A stretch of DNA of 5,969 bases from Gammaproteobacteria bacterium (GTDB lineage Bacteria; Gemmatimonadota; Gemmatimonadetes; Longimicrobiales; Gaopeijiaceae): positions 1,955-7,923 of the forward strand of contig VYDD01000449.1 of NCBI GenBank assembly GCA_009843625.1, written 5' to 3'. The position numbers were made by a program, and so were the translations under genes. The notes under the pieces are model-generated. The model saw nothing but the letters and a program-made list of their open reading frames with translations. It did no database searches and was not told where the DNA came from. Below, one piece after another: positions 1 through 5,612 of the stretch (positions are counted from its first letter, which is position 1; every line of letters starts with the position of its first letter).

Positions 1-275
1 CGGAAAACCGACTGCTCTAGGTTCATGAAGGCGGCGTCCGCGCCCCGGATGACATCCACCAGTTGCTGGAAGGCGGGGTCGCCGGGATGATTGAACTGCA
101 TCACCTGCCGGTTCATGATGACGTCGCCCGCCCCCGCCAGGGTCCAGCGGGTGTCTGCGTCGATGGGCGAGCGGGTCTGGGCGTGTCCCGTCAGCGGGAC
201 GGCGAGCGCCAGGGCGGCAGCGAAGATCATCGTCAGGCTACGCCTGGACTCGAATTGGGAAACGATCACGTGCAT
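1..275 (-). CDS. CapA-family protein, N-terminal part (cut by left edge)
   Basis: This is an open frame of 91 complete codons with no stop before the window edge, so only the N-terminus is present. Residues 1-33 look like a Sec signal peptide: a short charged segment, a hydrophobic stretch (MIFAAALALAVPL), then a TGHAQ cleavage-type site. After it come 'LAGAGDVIMNRQV' and 'IRGADAAFMNLEQSVF'. These match the opening of the CapA (poly-gamma-glutamate synthesis/PGA_cap) metallophosphatase-like fold, where GDV/I supplies the early metal-site Asp and 'NLE' follows the first helix. Members act in the periplasm or at the cell surface; many are not linked to polyglutamate synthesis, so the substrate is unknown. 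The ATG at 275-273 is chosen because GGAGG lies 7 bases upstream and the signal peptide begins there. It sits 26 bases behind the RES toxin stop on the same strand, so co-transcription is plausible. Family is fairly sure, function is not. Confidence 0.8.
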   Translation of the reverse strand, partial: MHVIVSQFESRRSLTMIFAAALALAVPLTGHAQTRSPIDADTRWTLAGAGDVIMNRQVMQFNHPGDPAFQQLVDVIRGADAAFMNLEQSVF

Positions 276-282
276 CGAAGAT

Positions 283-287
283 CCTCC
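283..287 (-). promoter_or_regulatory. Ribosome binding site of the CapA-family gene
   Basis: GGAGG on the minus strand lies 7 bases before the ATG at 275-273. It is the best Shine-Dalgarno sequence on this strand. It lets the CapA gene be translated independently of the toxin gene ahead of it, and it fixes the start of this gene. Confidence 0.7.
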
Positions 288-301
288 GGTGGAAGGGCGC
301 A

Positions 302-745
302 TCACAGGAAGCGTCCATCCCAAACTACGTCGACAACCTCGGCTACGCTCAAGCTCCCGAAGTCCGGATGAAGCGGGTTGAGGATCACGTTCCAACCCCA
401 CGGCTGCGCGACGAAGGAGGGCACCTTGAGTGCAACGGAACGGCCCGACTCTACCCACTCCGCGCCGATCTCGCGCGATCGGGCCGCGTTGCGCCAGTCC
501 GGGTAACGCGTTTCGTCGATCGCCGGGACGGCACAGTCCTCCGGGATCACGATGCGGGAGGCGATGCGCGCCACAGGGAGTCGGCCGGTTGTCGTATGCG
601 CAAGCTGCTCCAGCACCGCCCCCTCATAGGCGAGTGACGCATACACCAGGCGAATGCCCCGGGGATTCCAACGCCCGCCGAAGATACCCGCACCGATTCC
701 CCCCAGCGCCGGGTAGGCTCGAGGGTGGATCCGATAGACGTTCAA
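302..745 (-). CDS. RES-domain toxin of an Xre-RES toxin-antitoxin pair
   Basis: This 147-residue protein is essentially one RES domain. Visible hallmarks are 'VYRI' at residues 3-6, 'GGRWN' at 23-27 (Arg25), 'VYAS' at 34-37 (Tyr35), 'AVLEQ' at 43-47 (Glu46), 'ALKVPS' at 105-110 (Ser110), and 'NVILNPLHPDF' at 119-129. Family knowledge: RES toxins such as Mycobacterium tuberculosis MbcT and the Pseudomonas putida Res protein have an ADP-ribosyltransferase-like fold and destroy cellular NAD+, stopping growth. The Arg, Tyr and Glu positions seen here are the expected pocket residues, so the protein looks intact. The start is TTG at 745-743: an in-frame TGA (751-749) lies two codons upstream, and the conserved YR at residues 4-5 leaves no room for a later start. 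No good Shine-Dalgarno sequence precedes it, so translation probably depends on coupling to the antitoxin gene. The cognate antitoxin lies directly upstream. Confidence 0.9.
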   Translation of the reverse strand: MNVYRIHPRAYPALGGIGAGIFGGRWNPRGIRLVYASLAYEGAVLEQLAHTTTGRLPVARIASRIVIPEDCAVPAIDETRYPDWRNAARSREIGAEWVESGRSVALKVPSFVAQPWGWNVILNPLHPDFGSLSVAEVVDVVWDGRFL

Positions 746-748
746 CCG

Positions 749-1243
749 TCAGGCCGGCAGACCGAAGTGCAGAGAGTACAGAATGTGCTCGACCTGCCGT
801 GCCCCAACCTCGGACAGGGCCCGGTCTATGGGACGGGCGCCACCGAGCATGGGGTGTCGGCATGTGAGCCATTCCGCAGCCCATTCGTCGTTCCCCCATA
901 CATACGCGGCCAACGCGATGACGGAGGCGACGCGGAGCACCGTCTCGCCCTCATCTTGCTTGAGACTTTCCCGTCGCTGCAACGTCGCTCGGGGTACGAT
1001 GCTGTTGACGTACTCGGAAGCCCGTCGAACCCCGAATCGCTTCAGCTCTGCCTGGAGCTGCTTGACCGCTTCGACCGGCAGTCCCTGCGCAACGGTTTCG
1101 CGCACCACTTCGATGCCGGAGCCATCCCCGTAGACGGGGTTCGTCTCGCGGACCATGCGGCCGGCGAGTCGTCTGAGGCTGAAGGACTCGCTGCAGTCGT
1201 CCTGAGCCGTTGGCATCGTCCCGCCTGTTGGCTCGCGCGCCAT
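749..1243 (-). CDS. Xre/MbcA/ParS-type antitoxin (toxin-binding DUF2384 domain)
   Basis: A 164-residue protein directly upstream of the RES toxin. Residues 1-42 are a poorly conserved, probably flexible tail. Residues about 43-117 fit the Xre-like helix-turn-helix of this family: 'VVRETVAQGLPVEAVKQL', then 'RATLQRRESLKQDEGETVLRVA' and 'AAYVWG'. Residues about 118-164 fit the MbcA/ParS toxin-binding domain: 'DEWAAEWLTCRHPMLGGARP', 'EVGARQVEHIL' and the terminal 'FGLPA'. Family knowledge: such antitoxins bind the RES toxin through the C-terminal domain, which blocks its NAD+ site, and the complex represses its own promoter. The frame is open further upstream to 1417, but ATG 1243-1241 is preferred: GGGAGG lies 6 bases before it and the AT-richer sequence beyond looks like promoter. 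An internal ATG at 1216-1214 is a weaker alternative. The stop codon is separated from the toxin TTG by one codon. Confidence 0.88.
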   Translation of the reverse strand: MAREPTGGTMPTAQDDCSESFSLRRLAGRMVRETNPVYGDGSGIEVVRETVAQGLPVEAVKQLQAELKRFGVRRASEYVNSIVPRATLQRRESLKQDEGETVLRVASVIALAAYVWGNDEWAAEWLTCRHPMLGGARPIDRALSEVGARQVEHILYSLHFGLPA

Positions 1244-1249
1244 GGCTCG

Positions 1250-1255
1250 CCTCCC
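1250..1255 (-). promoter_or_regulatory. Ribosome binding site of the antitoxin gene
   Basis: GGGAGG on the minus strand lies 6 bases before the ATG at 1243-1241. It decides this start over the longer open frame reaching 1417 and the internal ATG at 1216. Its strength, compared with the poor context of the toxin TTG, fits an excess of antitoxin over toxin. Confidence 0.65.
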
Positions 1256-1257
1256 GG

Positions 1258-1329
1258 GAACAAGTGACAAGTTCAAATGAACGCCGAATACCGACGATAT
1301 GAACGTAATCGATCTCTCGTTCCCGTCAA
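1258..1329 (-). promoter_or_regulatory. Candidate promoter/operator of the toxin-antitoxin operon
   Basis: Five GAAC/GTTC tetramers fall within 65 bases (plus-strand positions 1258, 1271, 1279, 1301, 1319). About 0.5 would be expected with even base composition. Two of them form the inverted repeat GTTCA-aa-TGAAC at 1271-1282. Another pair forms GAAC-N9-GTTC at 1258-1274. ATGAAC occurs at 1277 and 1299, 22 bases apart, about two helical turns. A minus-strand TTGACG at 1329-1324 could serve as a -35 element, but no good -10 is visible at normal spacing. The segment is less GC-rich than its surroundings and directly precedes the antitoxin start, where autoregulating Xre-type antitoxins usually bind. 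The sites are seen directly; the operator role is inferred. Confidence 0.4.
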
Positions 1330-1430
1330 CGGCAGGGCTCGGCAAGGATGCGTGGTCTGGTGGAGCGTCGCGGGGCCAATGTCCGATACTGCCACGCGCT
1401 TCCTTGCGTAGCCGCAACGCCGGGAGGAAT

Positions 1431-1487
1431 GTTGCCGGTATGATGGTTGCGCCCGATCATCAGCTCCATACCCGGTGACGGGGCAAC
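1431..1487 (+). promoter_or_regulatory. Inverted-repeat leader region ahead of the serine hydrolase
   Basis: Nested inverted repeats lie 55-110 bases before the hydrolase start: GTTGCC (1431) with GGCAAC (1482), GGTATG (1437) with CATACC (1467), and TGATG (1441) with CATCA (1458). The arms are interrupted by bulges, so a single stable stem is not certain. TATGAT at 1439-1444 matches the -10 consensus at five of six positions and lies inside the left arm, but no matching -35 is seen at 16-18 bases. The segment could be a promoter with an operator, or a folded 5' leader. The rest of the 298-base intergenic space shows no gene. Confidence 0.28.
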
Positions 1488-1529
1488 CTGATCGCCGTCC
1501 GCGTCCCGCCGCGGCACCTCAGGTACGAT

Positions 1530-1537
1530 GGGAGAGG
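1530..1537 (+). promoter_or_regulatory. Ribosome binding site of the serine hydrolase
   Basis: The purine-rich GGGAGAGG precedes the ATG at 1542. Its GGGAG core ends 7 bases before the start, which supports that ATG as the initiation codon. Confidence 0.55.
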
Positions 1538-1541
1538 TAGC

Positions 1542-3053
1542 ATGAGAAGGATCGCAGTTGTCAGTTCGGTCGTGTTCGTTGCCCTGTCCCCCCTTGCCTG
1601 CGCCGAGGCCGATGCCGGATCCGCAGCCGCCGCCGATGCCGCGACTGCAGCGGGAGTCCCCGACGGCCCACCCCTCTACTACCTGCTCAGCGGCCCCGCC
1701 AAGCGATACTGCTCGGGAATCTGGGTGTCGGAGCGCGACCGCACCGAGGCGCTCTACGGCAGCGTGCTGAACAGCGTGGACGAGGTACGCGACTACGAGA
1801 GCGGAAGCCTTGTCTTCGATATCGACGAGGACAAGCGCATCGTCACCGTCTCGCAGGACGGGGTTTCGGCCCGTGCGCGGCATTTCGGCGACCAGGGCTG
1901 CATCATCCTCCCGCCCGACACCGATGGCGTGTACTTCACGCCGCGCGAAGTCGTGAGCGCGCTCCCCGACGCCGAGACCACCCCCTGGCCCATGGGCGAC
2001 ATGCTCCCGGACGAGCCCCTCCCGGACTACGTGGACGCGGAGCTGCTCGACCAGGCCGTCGAGACCTTCTTCACCGAAGGCGACAACCGGGCCGCGTTTA
2101 TGGTCGTCCACCGCGGCCACGTGCTGGCGGAGGACTACGGGCCCGGCATCAACATGCACACGCAGCTCGAGAGCTGGTCGATGGCGAAGAGCATGACCGC
2201 AACCCTGATCGGCCGCCTCATCCAGATGGGCCACCTGGAGATCTGGCAGCCGGCGCCCGTGCCCGAGTGGCAGAACTCGCCCGGCGACCCGCGCGCCGAG
2301 ATCCGCATCGCCGACCTGCTGCGGATGTCCAGCGGCCTCCGCTTCACCAACTCGGGCGCCACCCCCGAGCAGATGGCCAAGTCGTTCATCCCCGGGCAGG
2401 TGGACCACCGCATGGGCTACGTGGCCCCGATCGACGCCTTCCAGTTCTCGATCAGCCGCGAAGCCGAGTTCTCGCCCAACACGGTCGGGCGCTACCGCAA
2501 CTCCGACCCCTGGACGCTGGGCTACATCGTCCAGCGCACGGTCGAAAACGAGCTGGGCGAGGAGTACCTCAGCTGGCCCCAGCGCGCCCTCTTCGACAAG
2601 ATCGGCATCCGCCGCTTCATCATGGAGACCGACCCGTACGGCAACTTCCTCCTTACCGGCTACAACTACGGCACCGCGCGCAACTGGGCGCGGTTCGGCA
2701 TGCTCTATCTGAACCGCGGAATGTGGAACGGCGAGCGACTCCTTACGGAGGAGTTCGTGGACTTCGTGCGTTCTCCCGCGCCTGCCTGGCCCGAGCCCTA
2801 CTACGGTGGCCAGTTCTGGCTGAACACAGCGGACGAGGAGGGCAGGGGAGGGCGGATTCCGCAGCTTCCCCCGGATGCCTACAACCCGTCCGGCGCCGGT
2901 CACCAGCGAACCTACATCATTCCCTCCCAGGATCTGGTGATCGTGGTACAGAGCCACCGCTCGGCGGCTGCGCACGCCCCCGACCGCACCGACCGCGAGT
3001 ACCAGGCGCTCGGCATGGTGGTCAAGGCCGTGGATCCGGAGTGGAGCTGGTAG
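1542..3053 (+). CDS. Exported serine hydrolase, beta-lactamase/class C superfamily
   Basis: A 503-residue protein with an export signal (residues 1-20, MRR then a hydrophobic run). Cys20 in 'SPLAC' could be lipidated, but the -3 Pro makes this an imperfect lipobox. Residues about 40-160 are an N-terminal extension with Cys57 and Cys120 ('YCSGIWVSERD', 'DQGCIILPP'). The catalytic domain follows: SxxK motif 'SMAK' at 213-216 (Ser213 nucleophile, Lys216), YxN motif 'YRN' at 318-320, and a third-motif segment 'GAGHQRTYIIP' at 451-461. These place it with the COG1680 class-C-like hydrolases, which include esterases, D-amino-acid peptidases and 6-aminohexanoate-dimer hydrolase. The length fits members carrying this extra N-terminal segment. 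All catalytic motifs are present, so it should be active in the periplasm, but the substrate cannot be assigned; resistance to beta-lactams should not be assumed. It is followed 70 bases later by the first beta-propeller gene on the same strand. Confidence 0.88.
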   Translation: MRRIAVVSSVVFVALSPLACAEADAGSAAAADAATAAGVPDGPPLYYLLSGPAKRYCSGIWVSERDRTEALYGSVLNSVDEVRDYESGSLVFDIDEDKRIVTVSQDGVSARARHFGDQGCIILPPDTDGVYFTPREVVSALPDAETTPWPMGDMLPDEPLPDYVDAELLDQAVETFFTEGDNRAAFMVVHRGHVLAEDYGPGINMHTQLESWSMAKSMTATLIGRLIQMGHLEIWQPAPVPEWQNSPGDPRAEIRIADLLRMSSGLRFTNSGATPEQMAKSFIPGQVDHRMGYVAPIDAFQFSISREAEFSPNTVGRYRNSDPWTLGYIVQRTVENELGEEYLSWPQRALFDKIGIRRFIMETDPYGNFLLTGYNYGTARNWARFGMLYLNRGMWNGERLLTEEFVDFVRSPAPAWPEPYYGGQFWLNTADEEGRGGRIPQLPPDAYNPSGAGHQRTYIIPSQDLVIVVQSHRSAAAHAPDRTDREYQALGMVVKAVDPEWSW

Positions 3054-3123
3054 GAAGCCAGCGGTGGTTCGAACATCGCGGACGAGTCATTGTGATCGAC
3101 GCCGGTACGTCCATCGACAGACT

Positions 3124-4320
3124 ATGACGGAACTCATCATGCGTCGTCCTTCTTCAATTCCATGGGGCATCGCGTTTCTCTGCCTGGTTTTCCTGCCCTC
3201 CTGCCAGGGTGGTGATTCAACCCCGCCCCTCGTCGTCCAGCGCGACAGCGCCGGCATCCAGATCGTCGAGGCCATGCGGCCGCTCTGGGGCGACTCGAGC
3301 GTTTGGCGCATCGATCCGGACCCGCTCGTCGACCTGACACTTACCGGCAGCGGCCCGGCTCACGAGTTCTTTCGGTCCGGTAGCATGAAGCAGCGGCCGG
3401 ACGGCTCTCTCATGATTGCCGATCGGAGCTCGCTGGAGGTACGGCTGTTCTCCGCCGACGGCGAGTTCCTGGGGGCGTTCGGCGGGAGCGGAGAAGGTCC
3501 GGGCGAATTCAGGAGCGTGTCCGTGATTGAGAATGCCGGGGACACCCTGCTGGCCATGGATTCCGATGGACGCGTCACTGTCGTCGCCCCGGATCTGACC
3601 GTGGTCCGGACCTTCAACATCGCTCCCTTGACGCTGGACCTGCACTATTTGGACTCCAGAGCGATCCTGCCGGAGCCGCGGGCGCTGGTATTGCCACCGG
3701 CTGGCGTTGCCGGACGGATTCGGCCTCCGGTGCCCCTGATCCTCTTCGATCTGGAAGGAGAGCGGATCGACAGCATCGGCGAGATGCAGGGCCCCGAGCT
3801 TTACATATCCGGCGGGTCGGTCGGCGTGTTCTTCGGCAAGTCATCCCACGTCGCGACCATGGGACGGCGCATCTTCAGTGGCGCCAACGACCTGATGCAG
3901 GTGCAGGAACTGGACATGTCCGGGAGTCTCGTCCGCATCCTGCGCATCCCCGGCTATCCGCTGGACCTGAGCGCCGCCCAGATCGCCGCCGAGCGGGATT
4001 TCCTGCTCGATCGACTTTCGCCCGGCTCTCCCTTTCGGCAGGGGTTCGAAGACGCGCCCGCGTCGGACACACGCCCCGCCTACGACGACATCCTGGTCGA
4101 TCCCTCGGGGGCGGTCTGGCTCGAGCTCTTCCGTGGACAGAGCGAGCAGGATCAGCCCCAGGAATGGCTGGTGCTGGATATCGATGGGACCTGGCTCGGG
4201 ACCGTGGAGATCCCGGACCGATTCACCGTGTCGGATATCACCATGGACGCGGTGCTCGGTATCTGGAGGGACGAACTGGATGTCCAACATCCGCAGGTGC
4301 TGCGGCTGATGCGGAATTGA
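3124..4320 (+). CDS. 6-bladed beta-propeller lipoprotein, paralogue 1
   Basis: A 398-residue protein. Residues 1-27 are a lipoprotein signal peptide with lipobox L24-P-S-C27. The mature part starts with 'PPLVVQRDSAGIQIVEAMRP' and carries NHL-like propeller signatures: 'KQRPDGSLMIAD' (89-100), 'VRLFSADGEFLGAFG' (106-120) followed by 'GEGPGEF' (123-129), 'GRVTVVAPDLTVVRTF' (149-164), 'LILFDLEGERIDSIGEM' (205-221) and 'DDILVDPSGAVWLELF' (321-336). This is the secreted 6-bladed beta-propeller family common in Gemmatimonadota-like genomes. The fold is a binding scaffold; no catalytic motif is seen. The start ATG 3124 is preferred over the open extension to 3064 because the sequence around it (GACTATGACG) aligns with the starts of both paralogues. 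ATG 3139 would give a cleaner Arg-rich signal start, and neither has a good Shine-Dalgarno sequence. Function unknown. Confidence 0.85.
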   Translation: MTELIMRRPSSIPWGIAFLCLVFLPSCQGGDSTPPLVVQRDSAGIQIVEAMRPLWGDSSVWRIDPDPLVDLTLTGSGPAHEFFRSGSMKQRPDGSLMIADRSSLEVRLFSADGEFLGAFGGSGEGPGEFRSVSVIENAGDTLLAMDSDGRVTVVAPDLTVVRTFNIAPLTLDLHYLDSRAILPEPRALVLPPAGVAGRIRPPVPLILFDLEGERIDSIGEMQGPELYISGGSVGVFFGKSSHVATMGRRIFSGANDLMQVQELDMSGSLVRILRIPGYPLDLSAAQIAAERDFLLDRLSPGSPFRQGFEDAPASDTRPAYDDILVDPSGAVWLELFRGQSEQDQPQEWLVLDIDGTWLGTVEIPDRFTVSDITMDAVLGIWRDELDVQHPQVLRLMRN

Positions 4321-4374
4321 AGTGGCCGACAGACACGTAGATCGGATGTCCGACATCATGGACGCGAAAGGACA

Positions 4375-5580
4375 ATGACGACACATCCGGCTGAAATACT
4401 GCCCTGCGCCGCCGTTCTCCTGCTATACGCGTTGCCCTCGTTCGCCGCCGGTCAGGACCCCAGCCCGCCCCTTGTGGTCGAGCGCGACAGCGCCGGCGTC
4501 GAGATCGTCGAGGCGATGCGGCCGCTGTGGGGCGATTCCAGCCTCTGGAGCATCGATCCGGAGCCGCTCGTCGACCTCACGCTCTCCGGCGGCGGCACGC
4601 CCCACGAGTTCTTCCGCGTCCAAGGCGTGAAGCAGCGGCCGGACGGCTCTATCGTGGTTGGCGATGGCGGCTCCCGGGAGGTGCGGCTGTACTCCACAAC
4701 CGGCGAGTTCCTGGGGTCCTTCGGTGGTCGGGGAGACGGTCCCGGCGAATTCAGAGGCCTGCAGGCGATCGACCGTGCGGGCGACACGCTGCTCGCACTG
4801 GGCAGGGGACGCGTCACGGTGGCCGCTCCCGACCTCGCAGTGGTTCGCACCTTCACTCTCGCTCCGTTCACGAACAACCTGCATTACCTGGGCAGCGGCG
4901 CAATCCTGACGGAGAGCTATTCGCCGGGGCCGCAGGGGAATGCCCCCAACGAAGTGAATCGGCATGCGGAGCCTCTCATTCTCTTCGATCTGGATGGGGT
5001 TCGGATCGACAGCATCGGCGAGATGCGCGGCACCGAGAGCTATGCATTCGTCCGGGACGGAATGGTCGCGGGGGCCCCGCCGCTCTTCGGAAAGACATCT
5101 CACATCGCGGTCCTGGGACAGCGCATCTTTCGAGGCTCGGCCATAACCATGCAGGTGGAAGAGCTGGATATGACCGGGCGTCTTGTGCGCATCATTCGCA
5201 TTCCCGGCTATCCCCTGGACCTGAGCGATGCCCAGGTGGCTGCTGAGCGTGATGCCCGTCTCGGGGGATTTCGGCCCGGATCGACATCGGTTTTCCGGAG
5301 GTTGGCCGAAGACCTGCCTGACGCGAGGACCCGACCCGCCTACGCCGAAATCCTTGTCGATCCCTCGGGGGCCATCTGGCTCGAGCTTTTTCGGGGAGAG
5401 AGCGAGCAGGACCAACCGCGGGAGTGGGTGGTCCTGGACGCAGACGGGACCTGGCTGGGGACCGTCGAGGTTCCGCGGCGCTTCACGGTCATGGAAATCA
5501 CGATGGACACCGTGCTCGGCGTCCGGGAGGATGAGCTGGATGTCGAGCACCCGCAGGTGCTGCGGCTGACGCGGAATTGA
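4375..5580 (+). CDS. 6-bladed beta-propeller protein, paralogue 2 (non-lipidated)
   Basis: A 401-residue close paralogue of the upstream gene. The N-terminal block ('PLVVERDSAGVEIVEAMRPL'), 'KQRPDGS' (86-92), 'GPGEF' (113-117), 'LILFDLDGVRIDSIGEM' (201-217) and a long C-terminal block from 'RPAYAEILVDPSGA' (310-323) to the end are nearly the same. The middle (about 167-195 and 212-230) differs by substitutions and small insertions. The signal peptide covers about residues 1-24, but the lipobox is lost: 'LPSF' replaces paralogue 1's 'LPSC', and 'SFA-AGQ' looks like a type I cleavage site. A soluble periplasmic or secreted product is therefore predicted. The ATG is preceded by GAAAGG only 3 bases away, a short spacing, with no better start nearby. 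The gap to paralogue 1 is 54 bases. It is probably a binding or structural protein with no catalytic motif; its partner is unknown. Confidence 0.86.
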   Translation: MTTHPAEILPCAAVLLLYALPSFAAGQDPSPPLVVERDSAGVEIVEAMRPLWGDSSLWSIDPEPLVDLTLSGGGTPHEFFRVQGVKQRPDGSIVVGDGGSREVRLYSTTGEFLGSFGGRGDGPGEFRGLQAIDRAGDTLLALGRGRVTVAAPDLAVVRTFTLAPFTNNLHYLGSGAILTESYSPGPQGNAPNEVNRHAEPLILFDLDGVRIDSIGEMRGTESYAFVRDGMVAGAPPLFGKTSHIAVLGQRIFRGSAITMQVEELDMTGRLVRIIRIPGYPLDLSDAQVAAERDARLGGFRPGSTSVFRRLAEDLPDARTRPAYAEILVDPSGAIWLELFRGESEQDQPREWVVLDADGTWLGTVEVPRRFTVMEITMDTVLGVREDELDVEHPQVLRLTRN

Positions 5581-5596
5581 CAACCCGAAGATCAAT

Positions 5597-5602
5597 GGAA
5601 GG
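5597..5602 (+). promoter_or_regulatory. Ribosome binding site of propeller paralogue 3
   Basis: GGAAGG lies 10 bases before ATG 5613 and 4 bases before the in-frame ATG 5607. It can serve either start, so it does not decide between them. Confidence 0.4.
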
Positions 5603-5612
5603 CCAAATGACA

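Noticed and set aside
725..1267. A 180-codon plus-strand frame across the antitoxin
   Set aside because: It is antisense to a recognisable Xre/MbcA/ParS antitoxin, has no ribosome binding site and shows no domain.
1244..1417. Upstream extension of the antitoxin to an ATG at 1417
   Set aside because: The extension has no ribosome binding site and no family similarity, and it crosses the half-site cluster. ATG 1243 has GGGAGG at proper spacing.
1326..2975. A 549-codon open frame on the minus strand opposite the serine hydrolase
   Set aside because: It lies antisense to a gene with clear catalytic motifs. Its translation is rich in Arg, Gly, Ala and Val with no recognisable domain, as expected of a frame left open by high third-position GC.
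3064..3123. Upstream extension of propeller paralogue 1
   Set aside because: It would put 20 charged residues in front of the signal peptide. The paralogue starts align at 3124.
2267..3127. A 286-codon plus-strand frame overlapping the end of the serine hydrolase
   Set aside because: It is a frame-shifted shadow, very rich in Arg, Pro and His, with no motif. The hydrolase frame carries the catalytic residues over the same DNA.
4345..4357. Small hairpin GATGT-ccg-ACATC between paralogues 1 and 2 as a terminator
   Set aside because: The stem is only 5 base pairs with no following T-run, too weak to support termination.
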